64,000 nt of DNA from Stenotrophomonas sp. BIO128-Bstrain (lineage in GTDB: Bacteria > Pseudomonadota > Gammaproteobacteria > Xanthomonadales > Xanthomonadaceae): assembly GCF_030128875.1 (NCBI RefSeq), contig NZ_CP124620.1, positions 3,607,001 through 3,671,000 on the forward strand, written 5' to 3'. This document shows positions 19,616-28,689 of the stretch, one piece after another. The position numbers and the translations under genes were made by a program. Each line of letters begins with the position of its first letter. Position 1 is the stretch's first letter. The notes beneath the pieces were generated by a model. It was not told the DNA's origin and made no database searches. It worked only from the letters and a program-made list of their open reading frames with translations.

Positions 19616-19728
19616 CATGCGTCAACCGTTCGGCGCGATGATTGCCTGTTGCCTGGCCGCGCTCGCGGCCAGCGGCGGGGGCGCGTGGCGCCTGCTGCGG
19701 CGGCGCTGAGCGCCGCCTGCGGTACGCC

Positions 19729-21381
19729 TCAACGGCGCGCCGATTCGCTCTTCTCGCGCTCGGCGCGGAATTCGGACCCTTCTTCCCACTGCGGCCAGCG
19801 ACGGCTGTTGGCCAGTTCCGCGCCCAGGTCGTAGACCAGCAGGGTGTCGGCGGCATGACCACTCGGGTCCCAGCTCGGGGTCCACGCATCGCAGGCCTGG
19901 TGGTAGCAGGCGGCGAAGTACGCATCGCGCAGTTCACGGCCCTTCTCGATCCCGCCCTCACGCATGTCCAGCCCCGGGCCGATGGTGATCGCTGGCACGC
20001 CAAGGCGAGCGAAGGCGAAGTGGTCGGCGCGGTAGAAGAAGCCCGCTTCCAGATTCGCATCGGGCGAATAGGTGCGGCCACGTGCCTTGGCCACGCGCTC
20101 CAGATCCCCTTCCAGCGAGACCCGGCCCTTGCCCCACGAGGCGATGTCGCGGGTCGGGCCATCCGGGCTGAACATCTCGATGTTCAACACGGCGGCGGTC
20201 TTGTCCAGCGGGGCGAGCGGGTGCGCGGCGTAGTAGCTGGCCCCGAGCAGGCCCTTCTCTTCGGCGGTCAGCGCCACGAAGTACAGCGTGCGCTGCGGCT
20301 GCGGGCCGGCAGCGAAGACGCGGCCCAGCTCCAGCACGGTGGCCACGCCGGTGGCGTTGTCGATCGCGCCGCGACGGATGCGGTCGCCCTTGGCATCGGG
20401 CTGGCCGATACCGAAAGCATCCCAATGCGCGGAGAAGATCACCGCTTCATCGGCATGCGCACCGCCCGGCAGCTTGGCCACCACGTTGCGGGTGATCACC
20501 TGTTCGCGCTTGAGCTTGAAGTCCACCGAGAGCTGCGCATCGCCCAGGGCCACCGGCTTGAAGGCCGGGCTCATGGCACGGCGCTTCTCGGCCTCGAAAT
20601 CCAGGCCCGCATCGCGGAACAGCTGCTCGGCCAGGCTGCGCTGCATCCAGCCGCGCACCGGCACGTGCTGGGCCAGGGCCTGCTCGCGGGTGCGTTCGAT
20701 ATCAAACAGCGGCGAGGTGCCCGAGCTCTTCACCGTGGCCCAGCCATACGCGGCGGGTGCGGTCTCGTGCACGATCAGCACGCCCTGCGCACCGCGGCGC
20801 GCGGCTTCTTCGAACTTGTAGGTCCAGCGGCCGTAGTAGGTCACGGCCTTGCCATCGAATGCGCCCGGCTGGTCGGCCTCGAAATCGGCGTCGTTGATCA
20901 GCACCACGGCGATCTTGCCGTGCAGGTCGACGTCCTTGTAATCGTTCCAGTGGCGTTCGGGGGCATCGATGCCGTAGCCGACGAACACCAGCGGGGCGTT
21001 CTTGATCGCCACCGCATCCTGCGGCCGCAGGCTCTGCAGGGTCACGTCCTCGCCATTGACCAGGGCGCGCTGCTTGCCCTTCTGGCGCAGCTGCGCACGC
21101 ACCGGGCCGTCGACCTGCGCACGCACCATCGGCACCGGCTGCACCCAGCCGCCATCCACGCCGCCGGGCTGCAGGCCGTACTTCTTGAACTCTTCGATCA
21201 GGTACTGGACGGTGCGCTCTTCACCGGGCGTGGCAGGGGCGCGGCCCTCGAACTCGTCCGAGGCCAGGATCCGCACATGTCGCGACAGTGCCTCCGGATC
21301 GATGCCGCCGCCGGGCAGGTCATTGGCGGCGTGGGCCAGGCCGCCCACGAACAGGCAGGACGACAGCAGCAGCATGCGCAT
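19729..21381 (-). CDS. Secreted M28 family metallopeptidase
   Basis: A 550-residue zinc exopeptidase. The signal peptide is MRMLLLSSCLFVGGLAHA. A PA-type inserted domain lies at about 130-230 (GYGIDAPERHWNDYKDVDLHGKIAVV). The M28 catalytic domain follows, with zinc ligands in FSAHWDAFG, RRGAIDNATG and LTAEEKGLLG and a later His in YRADHFAF. It would act in the periplasm or outside the cell as an aminopeptidase. ATG at 21381 is chosen because it gives the signal peptide; GTG at 21390 is possible. The gene stands alone. Confidence 0.88.
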   Translation of the reverse strand: MRMLLLSSCLFVGGLAHAANDLPGGGIDPEALSRHVRILASDEFEGRAPATPGEERTVQYLIEEFKKYGLQPGGVDGGWVQPVPMVRAQVDGPVRAQLRQKGKQRALVNGEDVTLQSLRPQDAVAIKNAPLVFVGYGIDAPERHWNDYKDVDLHGKIAVVLINDADFEADQPGAFDGKAVTYYGRWTYKFEEAARRGAQGVLIVHETAPAAYGWATVKSSGTSPLFDIERTREQALAQHVPVRGWMQRSLAEQLFRDAGLDFEAEKRRAMSPAFKPVALGDAQLSVDFKLKREQVITRNVVAKLPGGAHADEAVIFSAHWDAFGIGQPDAKGDRIRRGAIDNATGVATVLELGRVFAAGPQPQRTLYFVALTAEEKGLLGASYYAAHPLAPLDKTAAVLNIEMFSPDGPTRDIASWGKGRVSLEGDLERVAKARGRTYSPDANLEAGFFYRADHFAFARLGVPAITIGPGLDMREGGIEKGRELRDAYFAACYHQACDAWTPSWDPSGHAADTLLVYDLGAELANSRRWPQWEEGSEFRAEREKSESARR

Positions 21382-21452
21382 CGGATTCACGGCAGACACC
21401 AGGACGGAAAACAGGACACCGGAGTGTAACGTGACACCCCCGTGACCGTGCA

Positions 21453-22385
21453 CTAGCGGCGGTCGCGATCCAGCCAGCACGCCAGGCCCTGGGCGTTGAG
21501 TTCGATATCCATCGCCAGCACCCGGGCCACCGCTTCATCATCCAGCGGGCAGCCATGCGCCTGCGCGCGTTCCAGGTACAGCGCGGTCAACGCCGCGACC
21601 AGGCAGCGATGCCGATCCGGCCGACCATCGCATTGGCGACCGATCTCGACCATGGCATCGATCTGTTCGACGAGATCGTCAGCCAGTTTCCACGGGGGTG
21701 CCACGCGCCCGTAGTGGGTCAGGTACATGGCCTGCGGATCGTAGGCCAGCATCTTTGCGATCGACTGCTTCAGCGGCTCCGGATCGAACTGCACCGGTGA
21801 GGAGGTGGGCACGATGAAGGCGCCCTGCGCGCTGTCCAGCTCGCGGTAGGACAGCCCGAAGGTGTCGCCGGTGAACCAGCTGCGGCTGCGCGCATCCCAC
21901 ACACACAGGTGATGGCGGGCGTGCCCCGGCGTATCCACGCACAGCAGCGTGCGCCCGGCCAGATCCACGGTGTAGCCATCTTCGGCGATCACCACCCGGT
22001 CAGCGGCAACGGCCAGGATCGGCCCATAGCTGCGCGCGATCTCCGCTTCACCGTAGACCTCGGTGGCCCCGGCGATCAGGCGGGTCGGGTCGACCATATG
22101 CGGCGCACCACGCGGATGCACCACCAGGGCGGCGTTGGGCAGCTGCTGCATCAGCAGGCCGGCACCGCCGGCGTGGTCGAGATGCACATGGGTCAGGATC
22201 AGCCAGTCGACCTGCTCGGGCGTGCAGCCGGCGCGCCTCAACGCGGCGAGCATCGCCGGCACGGCCAGGCCGGTGCCGCAATCGATGAACGCTGCCCGGC
22301 CGTTCTCGACGATCAGGTAGGCGGCATCGAAATCATCCCGCTGGAACGCGGTGTCGATCGTATGAATGCTGGGGTCGGAGTGCAT
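21453..22385 (-). CDS. MBL fold metallo-hydrolase
   Basis: A 310-residue metallo-beta-lactamase-fold hydrolase with the zinc motif LTHVHLDHAGG near residue 80, a later ligand His in DTPGHARHHLCV, and FTGDTFGLSYRE as the bridging-Asp region. It is most like the glyoxalase II/flavoprotein-like single-domain MBL proteins that act on thioesters or related esters. There is no signal peptide, so it is cytoplasmic. The ATG at 22385 is taken over one ten codons upstream because homologous sequence begins after it. The substrate is unknown. Confidence 0.8.
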   Translation of the reverse strand: MHSDPSIHTIDTAFQRDDFDAAYLIVENGRAAFIDCGTGLAVPAMLAALRRAGCTPEQVDWLILTHVHLDHAGGAGLLMQQLPNAALVVHPRGAPHMVDPTRLIAGATEVYGEAEIARSYGPILAVAADRVVIAEDGYTVDLAGRTLLCVDTPGHARHHLCVWDARSRSWFTGDTFGLSYRELDSAQGAFIVPTSSPVQFDPEPLKQSIAKMLAYDPQAMYLTHYGRVAPPWKLADDLVEQIDAMVEIGRQCDGRPDRHRCLVAALTALYLERAQAHGCPLDDEAVARVLAMDIELNAQGLACWLDRDRR

Positions 22386-22425
22386 CAACGCATCCCTGGC
22401 ACGAAACGCCCCCATCTTACGTCGA

Positions 22426-22755
22426 TCAGTGCAGCGGCTTCGATGCGGCTTTGGTCGCAGTCGCGCTCAGCAGTGGCCCGCGCAGCAGCACCGCGGCCAC
22501 CATCACCGCCAGGAAGGCACCGTAGGCATAGAGCACGGCCAGTACCTGCCGCCAGATTGGACCGGCATCGTTCTGGACCACGCCGATATGGTGGCCCCAC
22601 AGCATCGCCAGGATGCTCAGCACGAAGGCCAGCACCAGCGCGGCGCCGTCGAACACGCGGCGCGCGGTGCCACGCGGCTGGCGGGGGAACAGCCAGTACA
22701 GCGTGCCCAGCAGCACGAACCAGGGCAGGAACAACAACAACGACAACCAGGCCAT
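22426..22755 (-). CDS. Small membrane protein, unknown
   Basis: A 109-residue protein with three hydrophobic segments (about 4-22, 35-54 and 72-95) and a basic C terminus. I do not recognise a family. The ATG at 22755 is used because the protein then starts with a membrane helix and GGGAGA-like sequence precedes it. The upstream part of the open frame runs through a SMAG repeat and is not coding. It lies between trpS and the MBL hydrolase, in the same orientation. Confidence 0.6.
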   Translation of the reverse strand: MAWLSLLLFLPWFVLLGTLYWLFPRQPRGTARRVFDGAALVLAFVLSILAMLWGHHIGVVQNDAGPIWRQVLAVLYAYGAFLAVMVAAVLLRGPLLSATATKAASKPLH

Positions 22756-22810
22756 CGCAGTCTCCCGTGCAGGATCACGCCCCGCGGCGTGCAGGGGCAT
22801 CATGCCATAG

Positions 22811-22884
22811 CGGTGGCACCGGCCAACGGCCGACGCCTGTGTGATGGCGCGGTCGCCTGGTTGCCGGCCAGCGGCCGGCACTAC
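22811..22884. repeat. SMAG repeat upstream of the small membrane gene
   Basis: A complete inverted-orientation element at 22863-22884 (GCCGGCC-agc-GGCCGGC followed by ACTAC). A degenerate palindrome lies near 22819-22831 (CGGCC-aac-GGCCG). It lies between trpS and the next gene. Confidence 0.75.
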
Positions 22885-22924
22885 GTGGTGCTGCGGGTGG
22901 CTGGGTGTTGGCCAGCAGGCGGCG

Positions 22925-24214
22925 TTACTCGCGCAGTGCCTGCAGTGCGGCAAGCACGACATCCACCTCCGCCTCGACCTTGAACAATTCGCTCTGCAGC
23001 CCGTCACCATGCTCGGTCTGCTTGAGCACGCCGATCAGCTGGCCGGCGTCGCGCGGCGAATCAAAGCCCTCGCTCTGGATCAGCAGCGTGCCGTCACCGG
23101 CCTGCAGCTTGAAGTAGAAGCGGCCGTCCTTTTCGCGGTACTGCTTGAACAGCGGCGGTGCCGCGCGCGCAGCGCCGCTTTCCTCGCTGGGTACATCACC
23201 GGCGGTGGACAGATCGCGCAGGCCAACCGCATGGCGCAGCTCCTTCAGCAGCGGCACGGCGAACTGCTCGCGCAGCTGCTGGCCACGACGGCGCAGCAGC
23301 GCCTCGATCTTCTCCGGCTCGGCCATCAGGGCGTCATAGCGTTCGCGCAGCGGGGTGATCTCGCTGTCGATCCGCTCGAACAGCTGCTGCTTGGCATCGC
23401 CCCAGCTGATGCCCTCGGCGAAGGCCTGCGCGAACGCAGCGGTCTGCTCCGGGGTGGCGAAGGCCTGGTACATCTGGAACAACGCCGAGCCTTCGGTGCT
23501 CTTGGGCTCACCCGGCGCGCGCGAATCGGTGAGGATCGAGAACACCAGCTTCTTCAACTCCGCGCGCGGGGCGAACAGCGGAATGGTGTTGTGGTAACTC
23601 TTGCTCATCTTGCGGCCGTCCAGGCCCGCCAGCGTAGCGACCTGCTCATCGATCACCACCTCCGGCAGCGGGAAGAACTCCTGGCCGTAGACGTGGTTGA
23701 AGCGCTGCGCGAAATCGCGCGCCATCTCGATGTGCTGGATCTGGTCGCGGCCGACCGGCACGCGGTTGGCCTTGAAGATCAGGATGTCGGCGGCCATCAG
23801 TACCGGGTACATGAACAGCCCCGCGCTGACCCCGGCATCGTCGTCGAGCTGCTCTTCGCGGTTCTTGTCCACGGCGGCCTTGTAGGCATGCGCGCGGTTG
23901 AGGATGCCCTTGCTGGCGATCACGGTCAGGAACCACATCAGCTCGGTGGTTTCCGGGATGTCGCTCTGCCGGTAGAACCACACCTTGTCCGGATCCAGCC
24001 CGCACGCCAGCCAGCTTGCCGCGATCTCCAGCGTGGAGCGCTGGGTGCGCTCGGGCTCCTGCGCCTTGATCAGGCTGTGCAGGTCGGCCAGAAAGAAAAA
24101 GCTCTCGATTTCCGAGGCCTGGCTGGCGGTGATCGCCGGACGGATGGCGCCGACGTAGTTGCCCAGGTGGGGCGTGCCGGAGGGGGTGATGCCGGTAAGG
24201 ACGCGGGTAGTCAT
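22925..24214 (-). CDS. trpS: Tryptophan--tRNA ligase
   Basis: Class I aminoacyl-tRNA synthetase of 429 residues that charges tRNA-Trp. The HIGH-equivalent is GTPHLGNYVG near the N terminus and the KMSKS loop is RKMSKSYHN. The protein is about 100 residues longer than E. coli TrpS, with a C-terminal extension (about 335-429) seen in Xanthomonadaceae and related long-form enzymes. ATG at 24214 (MTTRVL) is chosen; a start three codons earlier is possible. Confidence 0.93.
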   Translation of the reverse strand: MTTRVLTGITPSGTPHLGNYVGAIRPAITASQASEIESFFFLADLHSLIKAQEPERTQRSTLEIAASWLACGLDPDKVWFYRQSDIPETTELMWFLTVIASKGILNRAHAYKAAVDKNREEQLDDDAGVSAGLFMYPVLMAADILIFKANRVPVGRDQIQHIEMARDFAQRFNHVYGQEFFPLPEVVIDEQVATLAGLDGRKMSKSYHNTIPLFAPRAELKKLVFSILTDSRAPGEPKSTEGSALFQMYQAFATPEQTAAFAQAFAEGISWGDAKQQLFERIDSEITPLRERYDALMAEPEKIEALLRRRGQQLREQFAVPLLKELRHAVGLRDLSTAGDVPSEESGAARAAPPLFKQYREKDGRFYFKLQAGDGTLLIQSEGFDSPRDAGQLIGVLKQTEHGDGLQSELFKVEAEVDVVLAALQALRE

Positions 24215-24320
24215 GGGAATCAATGCGGACAGATGAACCGCCCCAGTTTACCTGCCCGCGCTCGACCCCGTTGGCCCGGCCCGTGCGTTTGATCGTGCAC
24301 CTGCCCTGCGGAGCCCTGCC

Positions 24321-25121
24321 ATGAAACGTTTGATCCTGCCCCTGCTTGCCGTGCTGGCCCTGTGCGGGTTCAAGCCGGCGCTGCCGCTTCGTTACGACAC
24401 CGGGCCGGTCCACCTGACGGTGATCGACCGCGACAGCGGCCAGGCCCTGACCCAGTACCGCCAGGACGGCCAGCGCTGGATCGCGGGCCAGCAGGGCCAC
24501 CGTTACAGCGTGCGCCTGCGCAACGGCAGCGCCGAGCGCGTGCTGGTGGTGCTTTCGGTCGATGGCCTGAATGCCATCAGCGGCGAGGTGGCCGCGCCCC
24601 ACCAGACCGGCTACGTGCTCAACCCGTGGCAGACCACCGACATCCATGGCTGGCGCAAATCCGCCGACGAGGTCGCCCAGTTCGTGTTCACCGATCCGGA
24701 CCGCAGCTACGCCGGCCGCACCGGACGCCCGGCCAACATCGGCGTGATCGGCGTGGCCGTGTTCCGCGAGGCGGGGCGGGTGTCATGGGAAGCCGCCCCC
24801 GCCGTGGCCGACTCCGCCGATGCCAGGGCACGCCCACAGGCGCGCTCCTCGACGACGGAGCGCGTGCGGGTGACCGGTTCCAGCGCCCCGGCACCGCAAC
24901 TGGGCACCGGCCACGGCCAGCGCGAGCCGTCGCGGGTGCGCAACACCGCGTTCGAACGCGACACGGCCTTTCCGACGCAGCAGGTGCAGGTGCGTTACGA
25001 CAGCGAGCGCAATCTGGTGGCACGCGGGAGCATTCCAAGGTCAAGCGCGCCGGTGCGCGACGAGCCCCAGGCCTTCCCGGGCCAATACGTGCCCGATCCC
25101 CCGCCGCAGCGCCGCCGCTGA
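24321..25121 (+). CDS. Exported hypothetical protein
   Basis: A 266-residue protein with a signal peptide (MKRLILPLLAVLALCGF). A globular N-terminal half contains VLVVLSVDGLNAISGE, FVFTDPDRSYAGRTGRPANIGVIGVAVFRE, a pattern I associate with a conserved hypothetical family of proteobacteria. The C-terminal half (about 160-266) is low-complexity, rich in Arg, Pro and Ser, and probably disordered. It likely resides in the periplasm. No enzymatic motif is visible. A terminator follows directly. Confidence 0.65.
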   Translation: MKRLILPLLAVLALCGFKPALPLRYDTGPVHLTVIDRDSGQALTQYRQDGQRWIAGQQGHRYSVRLRNGSAERVLVVLSVDGLNAISGEVAAPHQTGYVLNPWQTTDIHGWRKSADEVAQFVFTDPDRSYAGRTGRPANIGVIGVAVFREAGRVSWEAAPAVADSADARARPQARSSTTERVRVTGSSAPAPQLGTGHGQREPSRVRNTAFERDTAFPTQQVQVRYDSERNLVARGSIPRSSAPVRDEPQAFPGQYVPDPPPQRRR

Positions 25122-25142
25122 TCGCGCAGGTGCCCCACAGAA

Positions 25143-25170
25143 AACGGGCCGCTTTCGCGGCCCGTTCCGG
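25143..25170 (+). terminator. Terminator-like hairpin
   Basis: A perfect 10-bp stem (25143-25152 with 25157-25166) and TTTC loop with only a weak T-rich tail. It separates the exported protein gene from the convergent csbD gene. Confidence 0.7.
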
Positions 25171-25211
25171 TTTCAACCCCCGACGGCGGCGCCGTCGTCA
25201 TGGATCACCAC

Positions 25212-25433
25212 TCAGTGGTAATCCGGATAATCCTTGCGCATGGCCGCTTCGAAGTCGCGGACTTCGGTTTCAGCACGGTCGCGTGCCCAGCCATAGCGTT
25301 CCTGCAAGCGCCCTGCCAAGTACTCGGCATTGCCTTCGGCCACCTTGAAATCGTCGTCGGTCAGGTCGCCCCACTTGGCCTGCGCCTTGCCCTTGAGCTG
25401 CGTCCACTTGCCGGAAATGATGTCTTTGTTCAT
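25212..25433 (-). CDS. CsbD family stress protein
   Basis: A 73-residue hydrophilic protein of the CsbD (YjbJ) family. It starts [20 protein letters not shown] and carries WGDLTDDDF, the hallmark of the family. Such proteins form small helical bundles and are induced by general or envelope stress, but the biochemical role is unknown. It is a single gene on the minus strand. Confidence 0.9.
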   Translation of the reverse strand: MNKDIISGKWTQLKGKAQAKWGDLTDDDFKVAEGNAEYLAGRLQERYGWARDRAETEVRDFEAAMRKDYPDYH

Positions 25434-25585
25434 GGGTTCGCATCCTTGATTGCAACGGCCATCTCGCCGTGGGTCCAGAATGCGCGTGGTCGCGTTGCCG
25501 CGCGGTCAAGCAGCGATGAAACGCACGCTCACGAGCTTGAATGATTCACCACTGCACGCGTTCCGCCGCCATTTGGCGGACATGA

Positions 25586-25611
25586 AAAAGGCCGGGAAAT
25601 CCCGGCCTTTT
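25586..25611 (-). terminator. Rho-independent terminator of the entericidin gene
   Basis: A perfect 11-bp stem (25586-25596 with 25601-25611) and 4-base loop. On the minus strand the right-hand arm ends in a T-run, 24 bases beyond the entericidin stop. Confidence 0.9.
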
Positions 25612-25634
25612 CCGTTGACGACTGATCCGTTGGA

Positions 25635-25772
25635 TCAGTTGCCCTTGGCAGCGCCTTCGACCGTTTCACCGGCCTTCTGCACGTCCTTGCCGGCACCGGC
25701 AACGGTGTTGCAGCCGGACAGCATGGCCACCGAGAACATCGACAACAGCATCAGTGCGATAACACGCTTCAT
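25635..25772 (-). CDS. Entericidin A/B family lipoprotein
   Basis: A 45-residue lipoprotein. The signal sequence ends in the lipobox LSGC (acylated Cys21), and the short mature part (NTVAGAGKDVQKAGETVEGA) is typical of entericidin-like peptides. Those form small amphipathic helices at the membrane; in E. coli they act as a cell-death antidote/toxin pair. Here only one copy exists, so a stress-lipoprotein role is more likely. ATG at 25772 is preceded by a clear AGGAG. Confidence 0.9.
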   Translation of the reverse strand: MKRVIALMLLSMFSVAMLSGCNTVAGAGKDVQKAGETVEGAAKGN

Positions 25773-25963
25773 GGGGTTCTCCTGGTTGTTCAAATTCAAT
25801 ACCGAAATCCGGTCCCGCCTGTCAGAAGAGCACGCCAGCGCAGCTCCCCTTCCCGACCTGCAGTGCCGTGGGTTCAACCACACGGCGCCGCGTGAAGTGC
25901 AATCTGGCGGGAGAGGCGTGCAGCGGATGTGAATGCACGCAAATACGGTTCAGCCAGCCTTGC

Positions 25964-26884
25964 TCAATCGCGCATCAGCGTCGATTTTCCGAACAGGCTT
26001 TCGACCAGATCGACGGCCAGTTCGGCGGTGGCGTTGCGGTTGTCCAGCAGCGGATTCAGCTCGACGATGTCCAGCGAGCCCATGCGCCCGGTGTCGGCGA
26101 TCATCTCCATCACCAGCTGTGCTTCGCGGTAGTTGACCCCGCCCGGCACCGTCGTGCCCACGCCCGGCGCGATGCTGGGGTCCAGGAAGTCCACGTCGAA
26201 GCTGACGTGCAGGTGCGTGTTGGCATCGATGCCGGCCAGCGCCGCCTCCATGGTGCGCTTCATGCCGGCTTCGTCGATGTAGCGCATGTCGTAGACATCC
26301 ACCTGGTGCTGCTTGATCAGCCGCTTCTCTTCCTGGTCCACCGAGCGGATGCCGATCTGGTGTACCTGCTGCGGGCGGATCGCCGGGGCATCACCACCGA
26401 GGCGGGTCAGCGCGTCCGGGCCCAGCCCGCACAGGCAGGCCACCGGCATGCCGTGCACGTTGCCCGAGGGCGTGACCTCGCTGGTGTTGAAATCCGAATG
26501 CGCATCCAGCCACAGCACGCGCAGGTCCTTGCCCTGCTCGCGGCACCAGCGCGCGACCGCGGTGATCGAACCGATCCCCAGGCAGTGGTCGCCACCGAGC
26601 ATGATCGGCATGCGGCCGGCCTGCAGTTCGGTGTAGGTCGCCTCCATCAGCGCGCGGTTCCAGGCCACCACCTCGTCCAGATGGCGGTAGCCCTGCACCG
26701 GTGCCGTCCACGGGTTGCGCGGGCCATCCAGGTTGCCGAGGTCGCGCACCTCCACGCCGCGCGCGGTGAGCGCGTCACCCAGGCCTGCGATGCGCAGGGC
26801 GTCCGGTCCCAGTCCTGCGCCACGGTGGCCCGCACCGATATCGGTGGGAACGCCAATCAGGGACACCGGGGAATACATCGCCAT
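25964..26884 (-). CDS. rocF: Arginase
   Basis: A 306-residue manganese ureohydrolase that splits arginine to ornithine and urea. Metal ligands are in LGGDHCLG, WLDAHSDFNT and SFDVDFLDPS. The NVHGMP segment and C-terminal EXNPLLD-like VELNPLLDN also match arginases. I chose the ATG at 26884 because GGAGG lies at 26893-26897 at ideal spacing; ATG codons a few residues upstream and downstream are possible. It is a single gene; the upstream intergenic region leads to a tRNA gene. Confidence 0.9.
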   Translation of the reverse strand: MAMYSPVSLIGVPTDIGAGHRGAGLGPDALRIAGLGDALTARGVEVRDLGNLDGPRNPWTAPVQGYRHLDEVVAWNRALMEATYTELQAGRMPIMLGGDHCLGIGSITAVARWCREQGKDLRVLWLDAHSDFNTSEVTPSGNVHGMPVACLCGLGPDALTRLGGDAPAIRPQQVHQIGIRSVDQEEKRLIKQHQVDVYDMRYIDEAGMKRTMEAALAGIDANTHLHVSFDVDFLDPSIAPGVGTTVPGGVNYREAQLVMEMIADTGRMGSLDIVELNPLLDNRNATAELAVDLVESLFGKSTLMRD

Positions 26885-26977
26885 CGCTGTTGCCTCCATT
26901 GCAAAGAGGACCAGCATAGCCAGCGCGGCGTGATACGACTCGCGGCGCTGCAGCAGTCGTCATCGACTGTGCATCAA

Positions 26978-27053
26978 TGGTGCCGGCACCCGGATTCGAA
27001 CTGGGGACCTACCGCTTACAAGGCGGTTGCTCTACCAACTGAGCTATGCCGGC
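26978..27053 (-). tRNA. tRNA-Thr (TGT)
   Basis: A 76-base cloverleaf on the minus strand. The acceptor is GCCGGCA paired with TGCCGGC, the D-arm has AGCTCAGTTGGTAGAGC, and the anticodon stem is ACCGC/GCGGT with loop CTTGTAA (anticodon TGT). The T-arm contains GTTCGAATC, and the CCA end is encoded. Confidence 0.96.
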
Positions 27054-27093
27054 ATGGGCATCGCGGCGGGAGGACCGTCGCGGAGCCGGGATT

Positions 27094-27942
27094 CTAGCGC
27101 AAGCGCGCGCATTCCAGCGAGCGTTGCTGGGCCGCACCGGTGCGCTGGCGGACCGCGGCGGCGCCGGTGCCATCGGCCAGGGTCGCATCCAGCCACCACT
27201 GTGCGCTGCCATCGCCCCCGCTGGCGACCATGGTCGCCTTGAAGCCGGCCGCGCTCAGGGCCGCCAGGCGGCGGTCCGCACCTTCCCGGTTGCGGTACTG
27301 GCCCAGCGCGATGGCATTGGCCTCTTCGCCCTGGGCAATGATGTAGTAATCACTCACCCCGGCCGCGACGATGCGTTTGACCGTGGCCTGCGCTTCTTCA
27401 CGACTGGCAGCGGGCGGCAGCAGGACGCGGTAACGGGTGGCGCCGGCATCGGCGACCTCGCGCAGCCTGGCCCCACGCAGGGCTCCCCCGGCGCGTGACT
27501 GGGCGGCCTGGGCGGCAGCACGGTCAGCGAACGGCCCCAGGCTCACGCACTGGGCGGGCGTGGGGCTTGCGGTGATCGGAGCGGGTGTGGATGCCGGTAC
27601 CGGAGCTGCCGCCACCGGGGCCGGTGCAGGCACGCTGGTGGCGGGCGCCGGTGCAGGCGTGTCAGCCACGGCGGCGGCTGGCTCGGCGCTGGCCGGCGCG
27701 GCCGTGGGCACCGGCGGCTGGGCCACCGGCGCGGAAGCGGGCGTGACGTCCTGCAGTGCCGGCGCGGCGTCCAGCGGCGTTGCGGCAGCCGGCGGCGCCT
27801 GCGTGGCCGGCAGCACTTCCAGCTGGGCCACACCGACCGGCGAAGCTGGCGGCGCGCTGACCGGTTCACCGCGCAGCAGCCACCACAGCGCGACACCGAG
27901 GTTGAGGATGACCAGGACGACGATCAGGGCACGGGTAAGCAT
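27094..27942 (-). CDS. SPOR domain-containing protein
   Basis: A 282-residue bitopic protein with one N-terminal transmembrane helix (about residues 4-23). A long Ala/Pro-rich periplasmic linker (about 28-145) follows, and then a C-terminal SPOR-like domain (CVSLGPFADRAAAQAAQ, YRVLLPPAASREEAQ, IALGQYRNREGADRRLAAL). SPOR domains bind denuded peptidoglycan at division sites. It is followed closely on the minus strand by the tRNA gene and preceded by coaX (9 bases), so it is probably cotranscribed with birA-coaX. Confidence 0.83.
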   Translation of the reverse strand: MLTRALIVVLVILNLGVALWWLLRGEPVSAPPASPVGVAQLEVLPATQAPPAAATPLDAAPALQDVTPASAPVAQPPVPTAAPASAEPAAAVADTPAPAPATSVPAPAPVAAAPVPASTPAPITASPTPAQCVSLGPFADRAAAQAAQSRAGGALRGARLREVADAGATRYRVLLPPAASREEAQATVKRIVAAGVSDYYIIAQGEEANAIALGQYRNREGADRRLAALSAAGFKATMVASGGDGSAQWWLDATLADGTGAAAVRQRTGAAQQRSLECARLR

Positions 27943-27951
27943 CGGCTGATC

Positions 27952-28689
27952 CTAGCCTGCCGACGGCGGTTGGTGCACGGCCCAGCGGGCCAGCCCATCA
28001 AGCACCAGCGAGGGCTGGAACTCGGCATCGCCGAGCAGCGGCAGCAGCGCCGGTGCGCCGCCCCCGTGCACCAGCAGATGCGGCAGCGCGCCGAGGCGTT
28101 CGCCGCCCTGCGTGCGGCTGCGTTCAATCAAGGCGACCGCCGCACCATCACAGCCGGAGGCCAGGGCATCGGCGGTGTCGTTGGCGAACTCACTGTAGTC
28201 ACCGCCTGCGGCCGGCAACTGCACGGCGCGCGCATGCAGCGCTTCGCGCATGGTGGTCGGCGAGGCGGCAATGCGCCCGCCGTGATGCTGGCCATCGGCG
28301 TCGAGCAGATCGATGGTGAGCGCGGTGCCCACCCCGGCAATCAGCACGGCCTGGCCCCGCGCCGCCACGGCCAGCAGTGCCAGGTAGCGGTCCACACCGA
28401 AGCGGTTGGGGTCGGCGTAGGCGATCCGCACACCGGCGTACTCGGCCTCGGTACGCGCGACACGGACGTGGCGGAAGCGGGCCTGCAGCACATCCAGCAT
28501 GGCGGCCGTCAGCGACGGCGCTGCGACGCTGGCGACATACGCGGTATCGCCCGAGGGCAGCGCCTCCAGTGCCACCGCAGGCATTGCTTCGGCGCCATGC
28601 GGCCATGCCTGCACGTCACCGGCGCGCACGCCCTGCAGCGGCGCGAACTTGAAGCGCGAATTGCCCAGGTCAAACAACCAGTCGCTCAT
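27952..28689 (-). CDS. coaX: Type III pantothenate kinase
   Basis: A 245-residue ASKHA-fold kinase that phosphorylates pantothenate, the first step of coenzyme A synthesis. The phosphate-binding motif DLGNSRFKF lies at residues 6-14. The catalytic-Asp region appears as PNRFGVDRYLAL, and GVGTALTIDLLDADG is the second phosphate motif, followed by GGRIAASPTTM. It overlaps birA by 4 bases (ATGA), the conserved birA-coaX pairing. Confidence 0.93.
   Translation of the reverse strand: MSDWLFDLGNSRFKFAPLQGVRAGDVQAWPHGAEAMPAVALEALPSGDTAYVASVAAPSLTAAMLDVLQARFRHVRVARTEAEYAGVRIAYADPNRFGVDRYLALLAVAARGQAVLIAGVGTALTIDLLDADGQHHGGRIAASPTTMREALHARAVQLPAAGGDYSEFANDTADALASGCDGAAVALIERSRTQGGERLGALPHLLVHGGGAPALLPLLGDAEFQPSLVLDGLARWAVHQPPSAG

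Noticed and set aside
19473..19709. Possible 78-residue gene after kgtP
   Set aside because: It overlaps the kgtP stop and runs through a perfect 14-bp terminator-like hairpin; no ribosome-binding site or family.
22756..23010. Longer form of the small membrane protein
   Set aside because: The extra part crosses a SMAG repeat and the 3' end of trpS, with no conserved sequence.
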